A stretch of 64,000 bases of DNA from Lactiplantibacillus pentosus (GCF_003641185.1 NZ_CP032757.1:310001-374000); one strand, 5' to 3'; shown: positions 1 to 10,157, numbered from the stretch's first letter. Notes: generated from the letters alone by a model not told the origin. A program made the numbers and translations.

Positions 1-3000
1 CGTCATGCGACATTTGCTGACCATCCGGAGTTATTGTACGACACGACTAGCTGGAATAAGATTTATTCCTTGCCGCTGTTACGTGAAAACGACATTACGT
101 TTCCCACGGGACAGATTTACGAAGATGTTTCATTCACGTTGAATGCTTTTCTGAAGAGTACTGGGATCGATATTCTCACCGATGTGGTTTATAACTGGCG
201 CTGGCGTGAGAACGGGACTAAAGCATCGTTTACGCAAGTCAAAAATGAATTGCCTAAGTATCTCGACCGAATCACGAGCGTCAATCAGGTCAAGGCATTA
301 TTACAAGCACATGACTTATGGCATGGGCAGATTAAACAACAAGTAGTGTTCAAATTATTAGATCTGGATATTCCACTTTTTATGGATGATATTGCGGATG
401 CTGATGAATCGTTTGTTTATCAGTTTCAGGAGACGACGATTAACTTTTTTAGAAGTTGGGGCTTGTTAAAGACACCAATATTGAAGCAGTTGTCTGTGAA
501 AAAACAATCTCAATACTATGCGTTAATACATGGTGAGTTTGAAGTGTTAAAACGCATTTCAGCGAATGCGTTTAGTGGTCGGGCTGCCCAGACTGAAAAA
601 AAGGACCTGGGTATTCCTAATTTTCATGCGCCCAAATCCCTGACAACTCGATTGACTCGAGTGCGGCGCGTGGGTGATTCGATTGTGATAAGCGGAAGCC
701 TACAATTAGGGAAGCAAGTGCCACGACATTTCCCGCATAATCCAGAAGTTGTCAAAGTTTATTTGGAGAATCTCGTTACGGGTGATCGTTTGCCTGTGAC
801 GACTTTTAAACGTCAATTTACGATGTTTAATCTACACCTTAGAAGGATGCCAGTCCCCTCAAGTAAATTTACGCTGGTATTAGACATGGTACAAGCTAAT
901 CAGTTGCTCAGCGAAGGAACCTATAAAATCAGAATTGATTATCAAGCGACGAAGACGGATAAGGTTGTGACAACGTACTTAGGGCAGCCACGGAAAGGTG
1001 CTGGAAGAATTGCACCGTTTGAGATTGATGGCCAGCAGCTTTCAGTTGTCTATGGCTACAATACGAATTGGCAGATCACAATTGGTGTACTGCCAACAGA
1101 AAATTTAGCTGTCGGCAGTAAACCCAATCCCACTTTGTTAACCAAAGTTCGACTTGATTCTGATGATGCGTTGATTGTTCAAGGTCGTACTCCTGAGGCA
1201 GTGTTGGCATTAGCGGTTAGCGGAGTTGTCATTGGTCAAAAACAGATCATTGATGGAAAATTTATTTACCGCATCGATAGTAAATTGCTCAAGCGATTTT
1301 TAAATCATGCAGTTGCGTTGACCTTTACAAACCCAGAAACTGGCGTGACGGTCGTCCCCGATTTTAAATTTGAGATGCCAACACCGGCAGTTTTATTTGG
1401 TACTGACTTAAGTGTTGCGCTGAATCCTAAGTTGGGTAAAGGCTTGTGGATTCAACCAGATGTTGCCGCACTTATGTTGAGCAAGGCTGATATTCAAATG
1501 AAATCAGATGGCAATCATCTGATTTTGCAATTCGATAATGATACCGTAGCGAATTTAGCGACTACTGGTGGCAAGATTGAGCTATTGTCGACCAACTTGG
1601 TCAATCGTTACTTGAATGGTGGTATCGTGACTCGGCAAGAGTCTAATCGGTTAGTGGGTGACGTATTACTCAATCAGGAGCAACAATTAGCAGTTCTGGC
1701 AGGCAAATATCAATTATACCTAGATTTAAAGATGACGGATGGCAATAATCGGCGGTTCAGAGTCTATAGTTATAATCTAACGAGTGAGTATCTCATCGAC
1801 AAAACGAAAATTGCGAAAGCAACGACCGTATCTGCCTATACTGATAAGTTCGGCTACTTGAAGCTGAGCGTTATACGGAAACGTCCCTGGATTGATCGAA
1901 CCAAAATTCGGCGGGGGTTATCTTTCTCAGTCTTGTACCCCCTGATGCGCTTATTGCCACTCAAAACTAATACGGTTGTTTTTGAGAGCTTATGGGGACA
2001 GTTGTTTAATGATAGCCCGCGGGCGATGTATGAGTATTTAGTCGCGCAACACCCGTCCATGAAGTTTGTGTGGGTCTTTAAGGATGAACAAACACCAATC
2101 AGTGGACCAGGCGTTCGTGTTCGGCGCATGTCGTTTAAATACTGGTATTACATGGCGCGTGCGAAGTATTTAGTTCAGAATACGAATTTGCCTAATCAGT
2201 ATGCAAAACGGCGCGGTCAAATCGAGGTTGAAACTTTACACGGCACTTTTATGAAGGTCATGGGATTTGACGAGCCACATTTTAAGCAAGCTTCGAATAA
2301 TATTCAAAAGAAATTCGCGTATCGGATTGGTCGCTGGGATTTAATGTCAGTACCGTCTGATTTCATGCTTGAACACGGCGCGCGGGCATTTGATTATCCT
2401 GAACAGAAAATTGTGACGACTGGGTTTCCGAGAACCGATGAGTTAATTCAGAATAATCATGCGACATATATTCAAAAAATCAAACATTATTTGGGTATTC
2501 CTGCTGACAAACAAGTCGTGCTATACGCACCCACGTACCGAACCACTGATGAGCCGTTTGATTTAGCATTGGATTTAGAGCGGATGCAGGCGGCACTAGG
2601 AAATGACTATGTTTTGTTAATGCGATTGCATTATTTTGTTTCACATTCACAAAACTTCGTTAATCAGAGTGGCTTTGTATATGATGTCAGCGATTATAAT
2701 AATATTAATGATTTATATCTGATCAGTGATGTCTTGATTACGGATTATTCCAGTGTGATGTTTGATTTTGGATATTTACGCAAGCCGATGGTCTTCTTTG
2801 CCTATGACAAGGACTGGTATCTCGATCCGGCAAATCGTGGTATCTATATGGATTATGACGCAACGGTTCCTGGTCCAGTGGCTAAGACGACTGATGATGT
2901 GATTGAAGCGTTACAACATATTGATACAGTAAAAGTAACCTACCAAAATAAAATGACTGATTTTTATGATCGATTCTGTCAGTATGGGCGTGCTGGTGAT

Positions 3001-4575
3001 GCAACCAAACGACTAACTGAAGCGATGTTGAACTTAAAGCCAATATCACAAGATTCCGTTGTGAGTCATTTGATTGGCAATAAGTTGACCCGGTTATTCA
3101 AACTGACCAATTTACAGTCGCAGTTGCTCAATGCGTTGGGACAGAAACTGCCAAAGAAGAACATTGCAATCTTTGAAAGCTTTTTTGGCCGCCAATACTC
3201 GGATAATCCCAAGGCTATTTATGATTATATGAAGGCCAATTATCCGCAAATCAAGGCTTATTGGAACGTCAATAAGGATTATGAGCAGTACTTTATTGAC
3301 CATCAGATTCCATATGTGACTCGATTCAGTTTTAAAGGTATTTGGAAGCAAGCACGGGCCAAGTATTGGTTTACCAATGTTCGACGGCCTTTTCGGTGGA
3401 TTAAGCCTAAAGGAACGGTCGTTGTTCAGACGTGGCACGGGACACCTTTAAAGACGATTGGAACCGATGTTCAACAGGTAACCATGCCAGGGTTGACGCG
3501 GATGAAGTATCATAAGCAGGTCGTCCGGGATTCTTCTCGGTGGGATTACTTGTTGACACCCAATCCTTACTCGTACGAAATCATGCACCATGCCTTTAGA
3601 AAAAATTATGCGCAGTTATTACCGACAGGCTATCCGCGTAATGACCGATTAAGTACAGCGTCAACAGCTGATATTTTGAAAATTAAGCGACATCTTAACA
3701 TTGACGATGATGCCCATGTAGTTTTGTACGCACCGACTTGGCGGGATAATGACTTCGTTCGAGCTGATCATTTTCGTGCGGAATTACATTTGGATTTAAA
3801 TCAATTTATTCGGGAAACACCAGATAATACGATTATTTTAATTCGGACCCATTACATGATTGCCAACAACTTGGATTTGTCAGGTTATGGCAAACGAGTG
3901 ATCAATGTCAGTGATTATGAAGATATTTCAGATCTTTACTTGATTAGTGATCTTTTAATTACGGATTATTCCAGTGTATTTTTCGATTATGCCATTCTGA
4001 AACGACCGATGATTTTCTATGCCTATGATTTGGCGGCCTATGCGGATGATATCCGGGGTTTCTATGTAGATTATGAATCAACTGTACCGGGACCAATCGT
4101 CGGGAACAATGATGAATTGATGCCACTGATTAATGAGGCCATAACTGAACCAGCACGTTTTATCGATAATGAGAAGTATCACCGATTTTTGAAAAAGTTC
4201 GCTAGCTGGGAAGACGGTCAGGCGACCAAACGGTTATTAAGTATCGTATTTGACGAACAACCGGCTTATCAGCGGCGTGAAGTTGACACGGCTGAAGGAT
4301 ACACGGTAAACGACCAAGTAAAAATTGCCCCGGCTAGTCTGCTCTGGAAAAACATTCCAGGATTGCCGGGTGACCAGTTTGCTGGAAATTTTGATGAGAC
4401 TAACACCAATGGTTTGATTACGATCAACAAAATTGGTTGTATCGTGCCAACCAACTTTGGCACTGATGAATTGTATACCGGTGGTTATTGGATAAATGCA
4501 CAGGTACAAGGACAAGATGTTTGGCTGATGATGGCAAATGTTTCTAAAAAATCGGAAACTGCTATGAATCTGTAA
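1..4575 (+). CDS. Giant teichoic-acid enzyme: GT2 C-terminus fused to two glycerophosphotransferase domains (5' partial)
   Basis: The frame is open from base 1, so the start lies upstream of the window. The first ~60 residues resemble the end of a family-2 glycosyltransferase (conserved NK-Y, then FP-G-IYEDVSF). Long beta-rich linker sequence follows, then two CDP-glycerol:poly(glycerophosphate) glycerophosphotransferase (TagF/TarF type) domains. Domain 1 has an HGTF motif near nt 2240, YAPTYR, and LITDYSS near nt 2737. Domain 2 has WHGTP near nt 3433, YAPTWRD, and LITDYSS near nt 3957. These His and Asp-Tyr-Ser-Ser motifs are the active-site signatures of the family, which moves glycerol-phosphate from CDP-glycerol onto a teichoic-acid primer at the inner membrane face. 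A ~75-residue beta-like tail follows. Over 1,520 residues is about twice a normal TagF. The next gene is a relative, suggesting a shared pathway. The exact polymer made cannot be read from sequence. Confidence 0.88.
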   Translation, partial: RHATFADHPELLYDTTSWNKIYSLPLLRENDITFPTGQIYEDVSFTLNAFLKSTGIDILTDVVYNWRWRENGTKASFTQVKNELPKYLDRITSVNQVKALLQAHDLWHGQIKQQVVFKLLDLDIPLFMDDIADADESFVYQFQETTINFFRSWGLLKTPILKQLSVKKQSQYYALIHGEFEVLKRISANAFSGRAAQTEKKDLGIPNFHAPKSLTTRLTRVRRVGDSIVISGSLQLGKQVPRHFPHNPEVVKVYLENLVTGDRLPVTTFKRQFTMFNLHLRRMPVPSSKFTLVLDMVQANQLLSEGTYKIRIDYQATKTDKVVTTYLGQPRKGAGRIAPFEIDGQQLSVVYGYNTNWQITIGVLPTENLAVGSKPNPTLLTKVRLDSDDALIVQGRTPEAVLALAVSGVVIGQKQIIDGKFIYRIDSKLLKRFLNHAVALTFTNPETGVTVVPDFKFEMPTPAVLFGTDLSVALNPKLGKGLWIQPDVAALMLSKADIQMKSDGNHLILQFDNDTVANLATTGGKIELLSTNLVNRYLNGGIVTRQESNRLVGDVLLNQEQQLAVLAGKYQLYLDLKMTDGNNRRFRVYSYNLTSEYLIDKTKIAKATTVSAYTDKFGYLKLSVIRKRPWIDRTKIRRGLSFSVLYPLMRLLPLKTNTVVFESLWGQLFNDSPRAMYEYLVAQHPSMKFVWVFKDEQTPISGPGVRVRRMSFKYWYYMARAKYLVQNTNLPNQYAKRRGQIEVETLHGTFMKVMGFDEPHFKQASNNIQKKFAYRIGRWDLMSVPSDFMLEHGARAFDYPEQKIVTTGFPRTDELIQNNHATYIQKIKHYLGIPADKQVVLYAPTYRTTDEPFDLALDLERMQAALGNDYVLLMRLHYFVSHSQNFVNQSGFVYDVSDYNNINDLYLISDVLITDYSSVMFDFGYLRKPMVFFAYDKDWYLDPANRGIYMDYDATVPGPVAKTTDDVIEALQHIDTVKVTYQNKMTDFYDRFCQYGRAGDATKRLTEAMLNLKPISQDSVVSHLIGNKLTRLFKLTNLQSQLLNALGQKLPKKNIAIFESFFGRQYSDNPKAIYDYMKANYPQIKAYWNVNKDYEQYFIDHQIPYVTRFSFKGIWKQARAKYWFTNVRRPFRWIKPKGTVVVQTWHGTPLKTIGTDVQQVTMPGLTRMKYHKQVVRDSSRWDYLLTPNPYSYEIMHHAFRKNYAQLLPTGYPRNDRLSTASTADILKIKRHLNIDDDAHVVLYAPTWRDNDFVRADHFRAELHLDLNQFIRETPDNTIILIRTHYMIANNLDLSGYGKRVINVSDYEDISDLYLISDLLITDYSSVFFDYAILKRPMIFYAYDLAAYADDIRGFYVDYESTVPGPIVGNNDELMPLINEAITEPARFIDNEKYHRFLKKFASWEDGQATKRLLSIVFDEQPAYQRREVDTAEGYTVNDQVKIAPASLLWKNIPGLPGDQFAGNFDETNTNGLITINKIGCIVPTNFGTDELYTGGYWINAQVQGQDVWLMMANVSKKSETAMNL

Positions 4576-4643
4576 TCGCATGTGTCTTGTACGATAAACG
4601 GCTGTTACACCGGGTTAGGGGTAAACGACCATATAATATAGTT

Positions 4644-4685
4644 AAAGGCAATCTATTCTTGAATGTTTGAGAATAGGTTGCCTTT
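4644..4685 (+). terminator. Long hairpin after the first teichoic-acid gene
   Basis: A 17-bp stem with one mismatch (AAAGGCAA-CTATTCT against AGAATAG-TTGCCTTT, 9-base loop) lies 70 bases past the stop. The trailing T-run is poor (TTTACTAG), so it could be a weak terminator or a processing/stability hairpin. Confidence 0.5.
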
Positions 4686-4727
4686 ACTAGTTGTGTTAGC
4701 TGTTGCTCAGCAGGGAGATGGACAATG

Positions 4728-4757
4728 TTCGGATGGATAGCGCTTACATGCTATAAT
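4728..4757 (+). promoter_or_regulatory. Promoter with a cre-like box in its spacer, upstream of the second teichoic-acid gene
   Basis: A perfect -10 box TATAAT sits at 4752-4757 with a weak -35 (TTCGGA, 4728-4733) 18 bases upstream. Between them, 4735-4749 read on the minus strand is ATGTAAGCGCTATCC, matching the CcpA cre consensus WTGNAANCGNWNNCW at all but the last base. A cre placed here would block polymerase, so catabolite repression is inferred. The rest of 4576-4909 is non-coding leader. Confidence 0.5.
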
Positions 4758-4909
4758 GATAGTTAATGTCAGTTTTAATCATCATAAAGTGATTTGGATG
4801 AATCATGCAGCAAGCTTTGAAGGTAATAAAAGAGCTTTAAATTAGCCATTTGGACATATGGCTCAACACCACTGCGGTAAGTGGCGCTGGAATTTTGGAG
4901 GGAATCTGT

Positions 4910-7900
4910 TTGAAAAAGATGGCGGTAGCGATTAGTTCTGGTAAGTTAGTGATTGAGACCTCTCAGAACAGTAAATTTGAGAACTTACAATTGCTTCTCA
5001 CTAATCATGTTCAATCATATTATTTAAATAAAGAAGTGCTCAGTGTTGAAGATGATGCAGTTAACTACCGGTTTACGTTGGACTTAGCGCAAACATTGAG
5101 TGCAATGGTGGATGACCAACAGCTTGATGATGTGGCAACTAAATTTACGATGATGCATCAGTATACATATACAGATGAAACGACTGGTGAAGTCCGTGAA
5201 TATGACCGTTCACTCCGAATTCCGGTTCGGCGAGAATGGCAGCTAGCGAACGTTGAACGGTTTTGGGACGCTGAGCACAGCCACTATCTACAACCATATG
5301 TGACGAAAAAGAACGCCTTAGCATTCCTACTTGACCGTGAACTTAGTCTGAAACATTATGTGAACTATAAAGTCATTCGGAAGATTAAAGTTCAAGAAGA
5401 CCGGGTCGCATTTGAAGGCTTCTTTGATACCTTGTTTTTCCCACTGGCTGATTGTCGGATGGCAATTGTTGAGCGGAGCGGTGAAAAGACGTATCAACGG
5501 TCCTTCGAATATCATTCGGTCGAGACCAAATATTCACGCATTTATCGGTATGCGTACAAAATTGAACTGACCATGGCGGAATTGAGTGACTACCTCAAAC
5601 AATTGGATCAATCCAACGAATTGAGCTTGGACTTATTCTTCATCGGTCACTTAGCGGGTACCGATGCGCCGTTGAAATTCCGAATTGGGAACCCACGCTT
5701 TATTACCAACTATACGATGAAGGGTGAACTCGCACTACAGGATTCAGCCAGGAAACAGTGGCTGTCATTGGTCCCGTATTTTACAATCAAAGGATTGAAT
5801 TTGTCGTTCACGTTCAATGCTTATCAGCAAGATGCTTATGCGTACTTTAGAGCGCACCAGCATCACTGGCGGGCCGTTGCTAAGCAGGCTGCGGACCGCG
5901 ATATCTGGATTATTGGTGAGCGGTCGTATAAGGCTCAGGACAACGGTTTTCGATTCTTTAAATATTTGCGTGAACAGCATCCGGAAGTTGAAGCGTACTA
6001 TGTCATCCGCAGAGATTCGATTGAGCGCAAGAATGTCGAACCACTTGGAAATGTGATCGACTTCGGTTCAGCTGAACATTTCGAGAAGGTTATTCAAGCT
6101 AAGTACATTTGCGGGACGCATCATCCGGACTTTCTATATCCCATTCGAAGTAAGTCTTATGAACAGCATATTCATGCCAAACGAATCTTTTTACAGCACG
6201 GGGTCTTTGGAACGAAGAATATTGCCCCGTTCTATGGCAAATCCGTCGTGAACGGGTTCTATACAGATTTGTTTATCACGAGCTCACAAAAAGAAAAGCA
6301 AATTGCGGTATCTGACTTAGGCTATGATGATAAGGAAGTCGCAGTGACGGGTTTAGCGCGTTTTGACAGCTTGTTTAAAAATGATTTGCCCGTCAAACGC
6401 CAGTTACTGATTATTCCAACGTGGCGCGATTGGATCACTAACGACGAAATTTTTGAGAAGAGTGAGTATTTAGCGCGCTATCGTGAGTTATTATTTGATG
6501 CTCGTTTGAAAGAATTTTCGGAACGCTACCAGATGGAAATTGTGTTTTGTTTACATCCCAACATGCAAGCCTACGTCGATTACTTTAAAGATGCCCCAGT
6601 GACGATTGTTCATCAGGGTGAGGTAGATGTGCAGGTGTTGATCAAAGAAAGTGCGATGATGCTGACGGACTATTCTAGTGTTGCATTTGATTTCAGCTTT
6701 TTGCATCGGCCAGTACTTTATTATCAATTTGACCGAAAACGCTTTATTGGTCAATACACTTCTCATATCGATTTGGATAAGGAATTACCAGGGCCGATTA
6801 CGGATTCACTTGATCAGATTTTTGATCAGTTATTTCAATATGGTGCCCAGGACTTTGCGATGCGACCACAGGATATTCAGAAGGCTGACCGCTTCATTGC
6901 ACATCGGGATACACAATCCTGTGACCGGATTTTTAGTGCCGTGACCCAGTTGCAAGATAAGACCGTCAAAGAAAAAATACGCAGTGATGTGTTCTATCTG
7001 AAGCTTCAGCAACGTTTCCGGCGTACGCGTAAGTTATATTTTCCAACGATGAAGTTCTTGTACTGGTTCTGGTCACATTTCAGTGCCGTGAAGCCCAATC
7101 GAATCATGTTTGAAAGTAGTGTTGGGAAACGCTACGAGGATTCGCCGCGGGTCATTTATGAAGCAATGGTCAACTTGTATCCGGATTTAGAATATATTTG
7201 GGTGTCGAGAGACAATCAGCCCCTGCAAGCGAACCCCAATACGAAGATTGTCCGGCGACTATCATTCGATTACTATCGCTACCTTGCCACTAGTCGGTAT
7301 TGGATTAATAATCAGAACTTTCCGACCTATCTGACGAAGCGTAAGGGGACTGCCTACCTGCAGACTTGGCATGGGACCCCACTGAAGAAAATGCAGCATG
7401 ACCAGGAAGTTATTTCCGGTCGCAAGCCGGGTTATCTGAAGCGGGTGACGCATGCTAAGAACCAGTGGACCGCTTTAGTATCGCCGTCACCATACGCGAC
7501 TAAGGCTTTCCGTTCGGCATTTCAATATGAGGGCCCCGTTATTGAAAAAGGCTATCCGCGGAATGATTTATTTTTTGCGGATGACGTGGAAGAAACGCGG
7601 CAAAAAATTCGTAAACAATTAGACATTGCAGCGGATAAGAAGGTGATTTTGTACGCGCCAACTTTTCGAGATTATGAAAAGTCACATGGCCGTTTTGTTC
7701 TAGATAATCAATTAGACTTTGATGCATTCGAACGTCAATTGGGTGACGACTATGTCTTATTGATGCGTGAGCACGTGGTGGTCGCTTCAAAATTACAAAT
7801 TCCAGAAGCGATGAGGCATAATATTATTAATGTTTCTAATTATCCGAGTGTTCAGGAACTGATGATTGCGAGCGATATGCTGATTACCGATTATTCATCG

Positions 7901-8188
7901 ATTATGTTTGATTATTTGGATACTAACAAGCCAATTTATTTCTTCTGCTACGACTTGGAGAAGTATTTGACCTTGCGAGGCGTTTACTTCGACTTTACCA
8001 AGGAAGTGCCGGGGCCACTAGTCGAGAGTGCATCGGCCTTGTTTGATGAAATCAGCCAAGGTGATCAATATTGGCAGACTTATGGTGAGAAGTACCAAGC
8101 ATTCAAGCAGAAGTTTGCCCCGCATGATGGTAAGCATACGGCTAGCATCGTTTATCAGACGTTCTTCTCGATGGTTAACAAACACTAA
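4910..8188 (+). CDS. Two-domain CDP-glycerol glycerophosphotransferase family protein
   Basis: Predicted to transfer glycerol-phosphate (or a related polyol-phosphate) from a CDP donor during teichoic-acid synthesis at the cytoplasmic membrane. The TTG start at 4910 is chosen because GGAGGG (4897-4902) lies seven bases before it; upstream in-frame codons have no ribosome site. About 1,092 residues: a beta-rich N-terminal region (~1-300), a first glycerophosphotransferase-like domain with the variant QHGVFGTKN and MLTDYSS, then a second canonical one with WHGTPLKKM, YAPTFRDYE, LLMREH and LITDYSSIMFDY. The first domain has lost the WHGTP form, so it may prime or bind rather than polymerise (inference). 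It follows a bigger relative on the same strand but has its own promoter and a terminator at 8203. Confidence 0.88.
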   Translation: MKKMAVAISSGKLVIETSQNSKFENLQLLLTNHVQSYYLNKEVLSVEDDAVNYRFTLDLAQTLSAMVDDQQLDDVATKFTMMHQYTYTDETTGEVREYDRSLRIPVRREWQLANVERFWDAEHSHYLQPYVTKKNALAFLLDRELSLKHYVNYKVIRKIKVQEDRVAFEGFFDTLFFPLADCRMAIVERSGEKTYQRSFEYHSVETKYSRIYRYAYKIELTMAELSDYLKQLDQSNELSLDLFFIGHLAGTDAPLKFRIGNPRFITNYTMKGELALQDSARKQWLSLVPYFTIKGLNLSFTFNAYQQDAYAYFRAHQHHWRAVAKQAADRDIWIIGERSYKAQDNGFRFFKYLREQHPEVEAYYVIRRDSIERKNVEPLGNVIDFGSAEHFEKVIQAKYICGTHHPDFLYPIRSKSYEQHIHAKRIFLQHGVFGTKNIAPFYGKSVVNGFYTDLFITSSQKEKQIAVSDLGYDDKEVAVTGLARFDSLFKNDLPVKRQLLIIPTWRDWITNDEIFEKSEYLARYRELLFDARLKEFSERYQMEIVFCLHPNMQAYVDYFKDAPVTIVHQGEVDVQVLIKESAMMLTDYSSVAFDFSFLHRPVLYYQFDRKRFIGQYTSHIDLDKELPGPITDSLDQIFDQLFQYGAQDFAMRPQDIQKADRFIAHRDTQSCDRIFSAVTQLQDKTVKEKIRSDVFYLKLQQRFRRTRKLYFPTMKFLYWFWSHFSAVKPNRIMFESSVGKRYEDSPRVIYEAMVNLYPDLEYIWVSRDNQPLQANPNTKIVRRLSFDYYRYLATSRYWINNQNFPTYLTKRKGTAYLQTWHGTPLKKMQHDQEVISGRKPGYLKRVTHAKNQWTALVSPSPYATKAFRSAFQYEGPVIEKGYPRNDLFFADDVEETRQKIRKQLDIAADKKVILYAPTFRDYEKSHGRFVLDNQLDFDAFERQLGDDYVLLMREHVVVASKLQIPEAMRHNIINVSNYPSVQELMIASDMLITDYSSIMFDYLDTNKPIYFFCYDLEKYLTLRGVYFDFTKEVPGPLVESASALFDEISQGDQYWQTYGEKYQAFKQKFAPHDGKHTASIVYQTFFSMVNKH

Positions 8189-8202
8189 TACACACTAAAA
8201 AA

Positions 8203-8245
8203 CAACGATTTTCAGGAAGCTATCTTGAAAATCGTTGCTTTTTAA
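8203..8245 (+). terminator. Rho-independent terminator
   Basis: CAACGATTTTCA pairs with TGAAAATCGTTG around an 11-base loop and is followed by CTTTTTAATT, directly after the glycerophosphotransferase stop. Confidence 0.85.
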
Positions 8246-8276
8246 TTAGCGTAAGCACTCAGAGATTATCCGTGAA

Positions 8277-8324
8277 AATAAAAATGTTGTTGATGACCGC
8301 TCAGTCAGCAACAACATTTTTATT
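8277..8324. terminator. Bidirectional terminator between convergent genes
   Basis: A nearly perfect hairpin of about 20 bp (AATAAAAATGTTGTTG arm, matching CAACAACATTTTTATT arm) with A-tracts on one side and T-tracts on the other. On the minus strand it ends the L,D-transpeptidase transcript. Confidence 0.8.
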
Positions 8325-8374
8325 TACCTCGATTAAGATGATTGTAAAACGTGATTAATTTAAGGATCAGTAAC

Positions 8375-9334
8375 TTAGTAGTTTAACAGCTGCGTTGCAT
8401 ATTGGACGTTAGTGACGTAAGCCCGTATGCTTAGCTTGCTGACTAACTTTTGCATGTTTCCTAAACTGATGGAGACGCAGCCTTGAGTTGCCCACTGATT
8501 ACGAACGTGAATGAAGAAGCCGGAGCCGTTATTCTGTCCATGATTATCCATGACGACTGCCAACTGATACTGATTACGCGGTGCCGCTTTGGTGTAGTCA
8601 ATTAGATGTTCATTCTTATTGTTCGCCCACTTGCGATTTTGCCAAGTATTATACTGGCGGTCTTTTAAGTCTTCAATCCAATAACTGTTTTTCTGGATTT
8701 GCCGGTAACCGATGCCGTTCGTCCGAACATGGGCTGCTTTACCGAAAGCAAAGCTCAGATGATAAGTCCCGATAGGCGTACGACTACTGCCTTCGCGTGA
8801 ATAGCCAATACCACTGCCACCAATCCGACTGCTGGCAGTCAGTGTATTACGCCAAGATAAGCCACGATTCTTTTCCCATAAGCGGAGCGTGGCCGTTGAT
8901 TTGCCTGATTGGACGACCGTGACGATTTGGCGGGCGTTACGTGCGACGTTTAATTGCGAGACCATCGCAGCTTGTGAATTTTTAATTGGCTTGAGAAAGC
9001 CGTGCCAAATCCAGCCAGAAGCGCCATTGGCACCATTGTGCACCCAATAATAGAGGCACCGTTTGCCGTCCTTCGTAATGTAGGTCTTCTGCGTTGCGGT
9101 CCAAGCCGTATTACGGTAATTCTTCAAGTTATGGTTCGCTTTGAATGTCCATCGATTATAGTTGCCATTAGCTTTAAAAGTATGCGACGTACTATTAGTT
9201 GTATAGTAGGTCTGGTGTCTGATGGCCGTCGTTGGTGTCCGATGATAAGTGCGGCTGGCCTGTGCTGGTTGTACGACTAAAACTAGCGTCAAAACTAGTC
9301 CGAATCCCAACATGAGTAATTTAAAATGCTTCAA
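8375..9334 (-). CDS. Secreted L,D-transpeptidase (YkuD family)
   Basis: Acts outside the membrane on peptidoglycan, making 3-3 cross-links or attaching molecules to stem peptides. The C-terminal ~170 residues form a YkuD domain: YHLSFAFGKAAHVRTNGIGY, then SGFFIHV and the catalytic Cys in TQGCVSIS. The N-terminus is a signal peptide (KHFK, a long hydrophobic stretch, and a PAQA cleavage site), followed by a ~100-residue basic, Tyr/Trp-rich region that may bind the wall. The TTG start at 9334 sits seven bases after GGGGGA. An in-frame ATG at 9373 would add 13 residues but lacks a ribosome site. Single gene with its own terminator, convergent with the teichoic-acid gene. Confidence 0.86.
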   Translation of the reverse strand: MKHFKLLMLGFGLVLTLVLVVQPAQASRTYHRTPTTAIRHQTYYTTNSTSHTFKANGNYNRWTFKANHNLKNYRNTAWTATQKTYITKDGKRCLYYWVHNGANGASGWIWHGFLKPIKNSQAAMVSQLNVARNARQIVTVVQSGKSTATLRLWEKNRGLSWRNTLTASSRIGGSGIGYSREGSSRTPIGTYHLSFAFGKAAHVRTNGIGYRQIQKNSYWIEDLKDRQYNTWQNRKWANNKNEHLIDYTKAAPRNQYQLAVVMDNHGQNNGSGFFIHVRNQWATQGCVSISLGNMQKLVSKLSIRAYVTNVQYATQLLNY

Positions 9335-9507
9335 TATGAGGTCCCCCCGTCGAAGCTGTAAATTCAGCTTCAAAGAATAATTTATATCAAAATAATTAAC
9401 GTGTTTATTATAATATAATGCCGGGAACCGCGCACTAACTGTTTGGTGGATGTGGCCCAGTAAACGTTAATATTCGAAAATAGAATATTAACCAGTCGAA
9501 ACACGAT

Positions 9508-9536
9508 TTGTTCACGGTTCTAGGACAAGTTATGAT
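9508..9536 (+). promoter_or_regulatory. Promoter of lpdB-lpdD
   Basis: TTGTTC (9508-9513), 17-base spacer, TATGAT (9531-9536), about 55 bases before the lpdB start. Close to the sigma-A consensus. Confidence 0.7.
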
Positions 9537-9591
9537 AAGGGTGAGGATTAATAAGTAGGATTAATAAAATAATTGAAACGAGGGTGTCAGG

Positions 9592-10155
9592 ATGAAGCGA
9601 ATTGTTGTCGGAATTACAGGGGCGTCAGGAACGATTTATGCCGTTGATTTATTAGAGAAGTTACACCAACTCCCTGATGTTGAAGTGCATCTAGTTATGA
9701 GTGCTTGGGCGAAGAAGAACTTGGAGCTCGAGACGGATTACTCACTTGCACAATTGACGGCATTGGCGGATGCGACTTACCGTGCTAACGACCAGGGGGC
9801 GGCAATCGCGAGCGGTTCATTTTTAAATGACGGTATGGTGATCGTTCCAGCCAGCATGAAGACCGTTGCCGGAATTGCTTACGGCTTTGGCGATAATCTG
9901 ATTTCACGTGCAGCCGATGTGACGATCAAGGAGCAACGTAAACTCGTCATTGTTCCACGTGAAACACCCTTGAGTGTGATTCATTTGGAGAATCTGACGA
10001 AATTAGCCAAGTTGGGTGCACAAATCATTCCACCGATTCCGGCCTTTTATAACCATCCGACCACGATTCAAGACTTGGTTAACCATCAGACGATGAAAAT
10101 CTTAGATGCCTTCCATATTCATAATGAAACGGATCGCCGTTGGGAAGGAGATTAG
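9592..10155 (+). CDS. lpdB: UbiX-like flavin prenyltransferase subunit LpdB of gallate decarboxylase
   Basis: UbiX-family enzymes join a dimethylallyl group to FMN, making the prenylated FMN that UbiD-type decarboxylases need. The 187-residue length is typical. Visible family features are the GASG nucleotide loop near residue 11, the SGSF stretch, IVPASMKTVAGIAYGF, and the VIVPRETPLS block near residue 120. The next gene is the LpdD partner. In L. plantarum lpdB and lpdD are adjacent while the catalytic lpdC is elsewhere (established knowledge); no UbiD-like gene is present here, consistent with that split. Starts at ATG with GAGGGTG upstream. The -10/-35 promoter at 9508 drives both genes. 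Confidence 0.92.
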   Translation: MKRIVVGITGASGTIYAVDLLEKLHQLPDVEVHLVMSAWAKKNLELETDYSLAQLTALADATYRANDQGAAIASGSFLNDGMVIVPASMKTVAGIAYGFGDNLISRAADVTIKEQRKLVIVPRETPLSVIHLENLTKLAKLGAQIIPPIPAFYNHPTTIQDLVNHQTMKILDAFHIHNETDRRWEGD

Positions 10156-10157
10156 CC

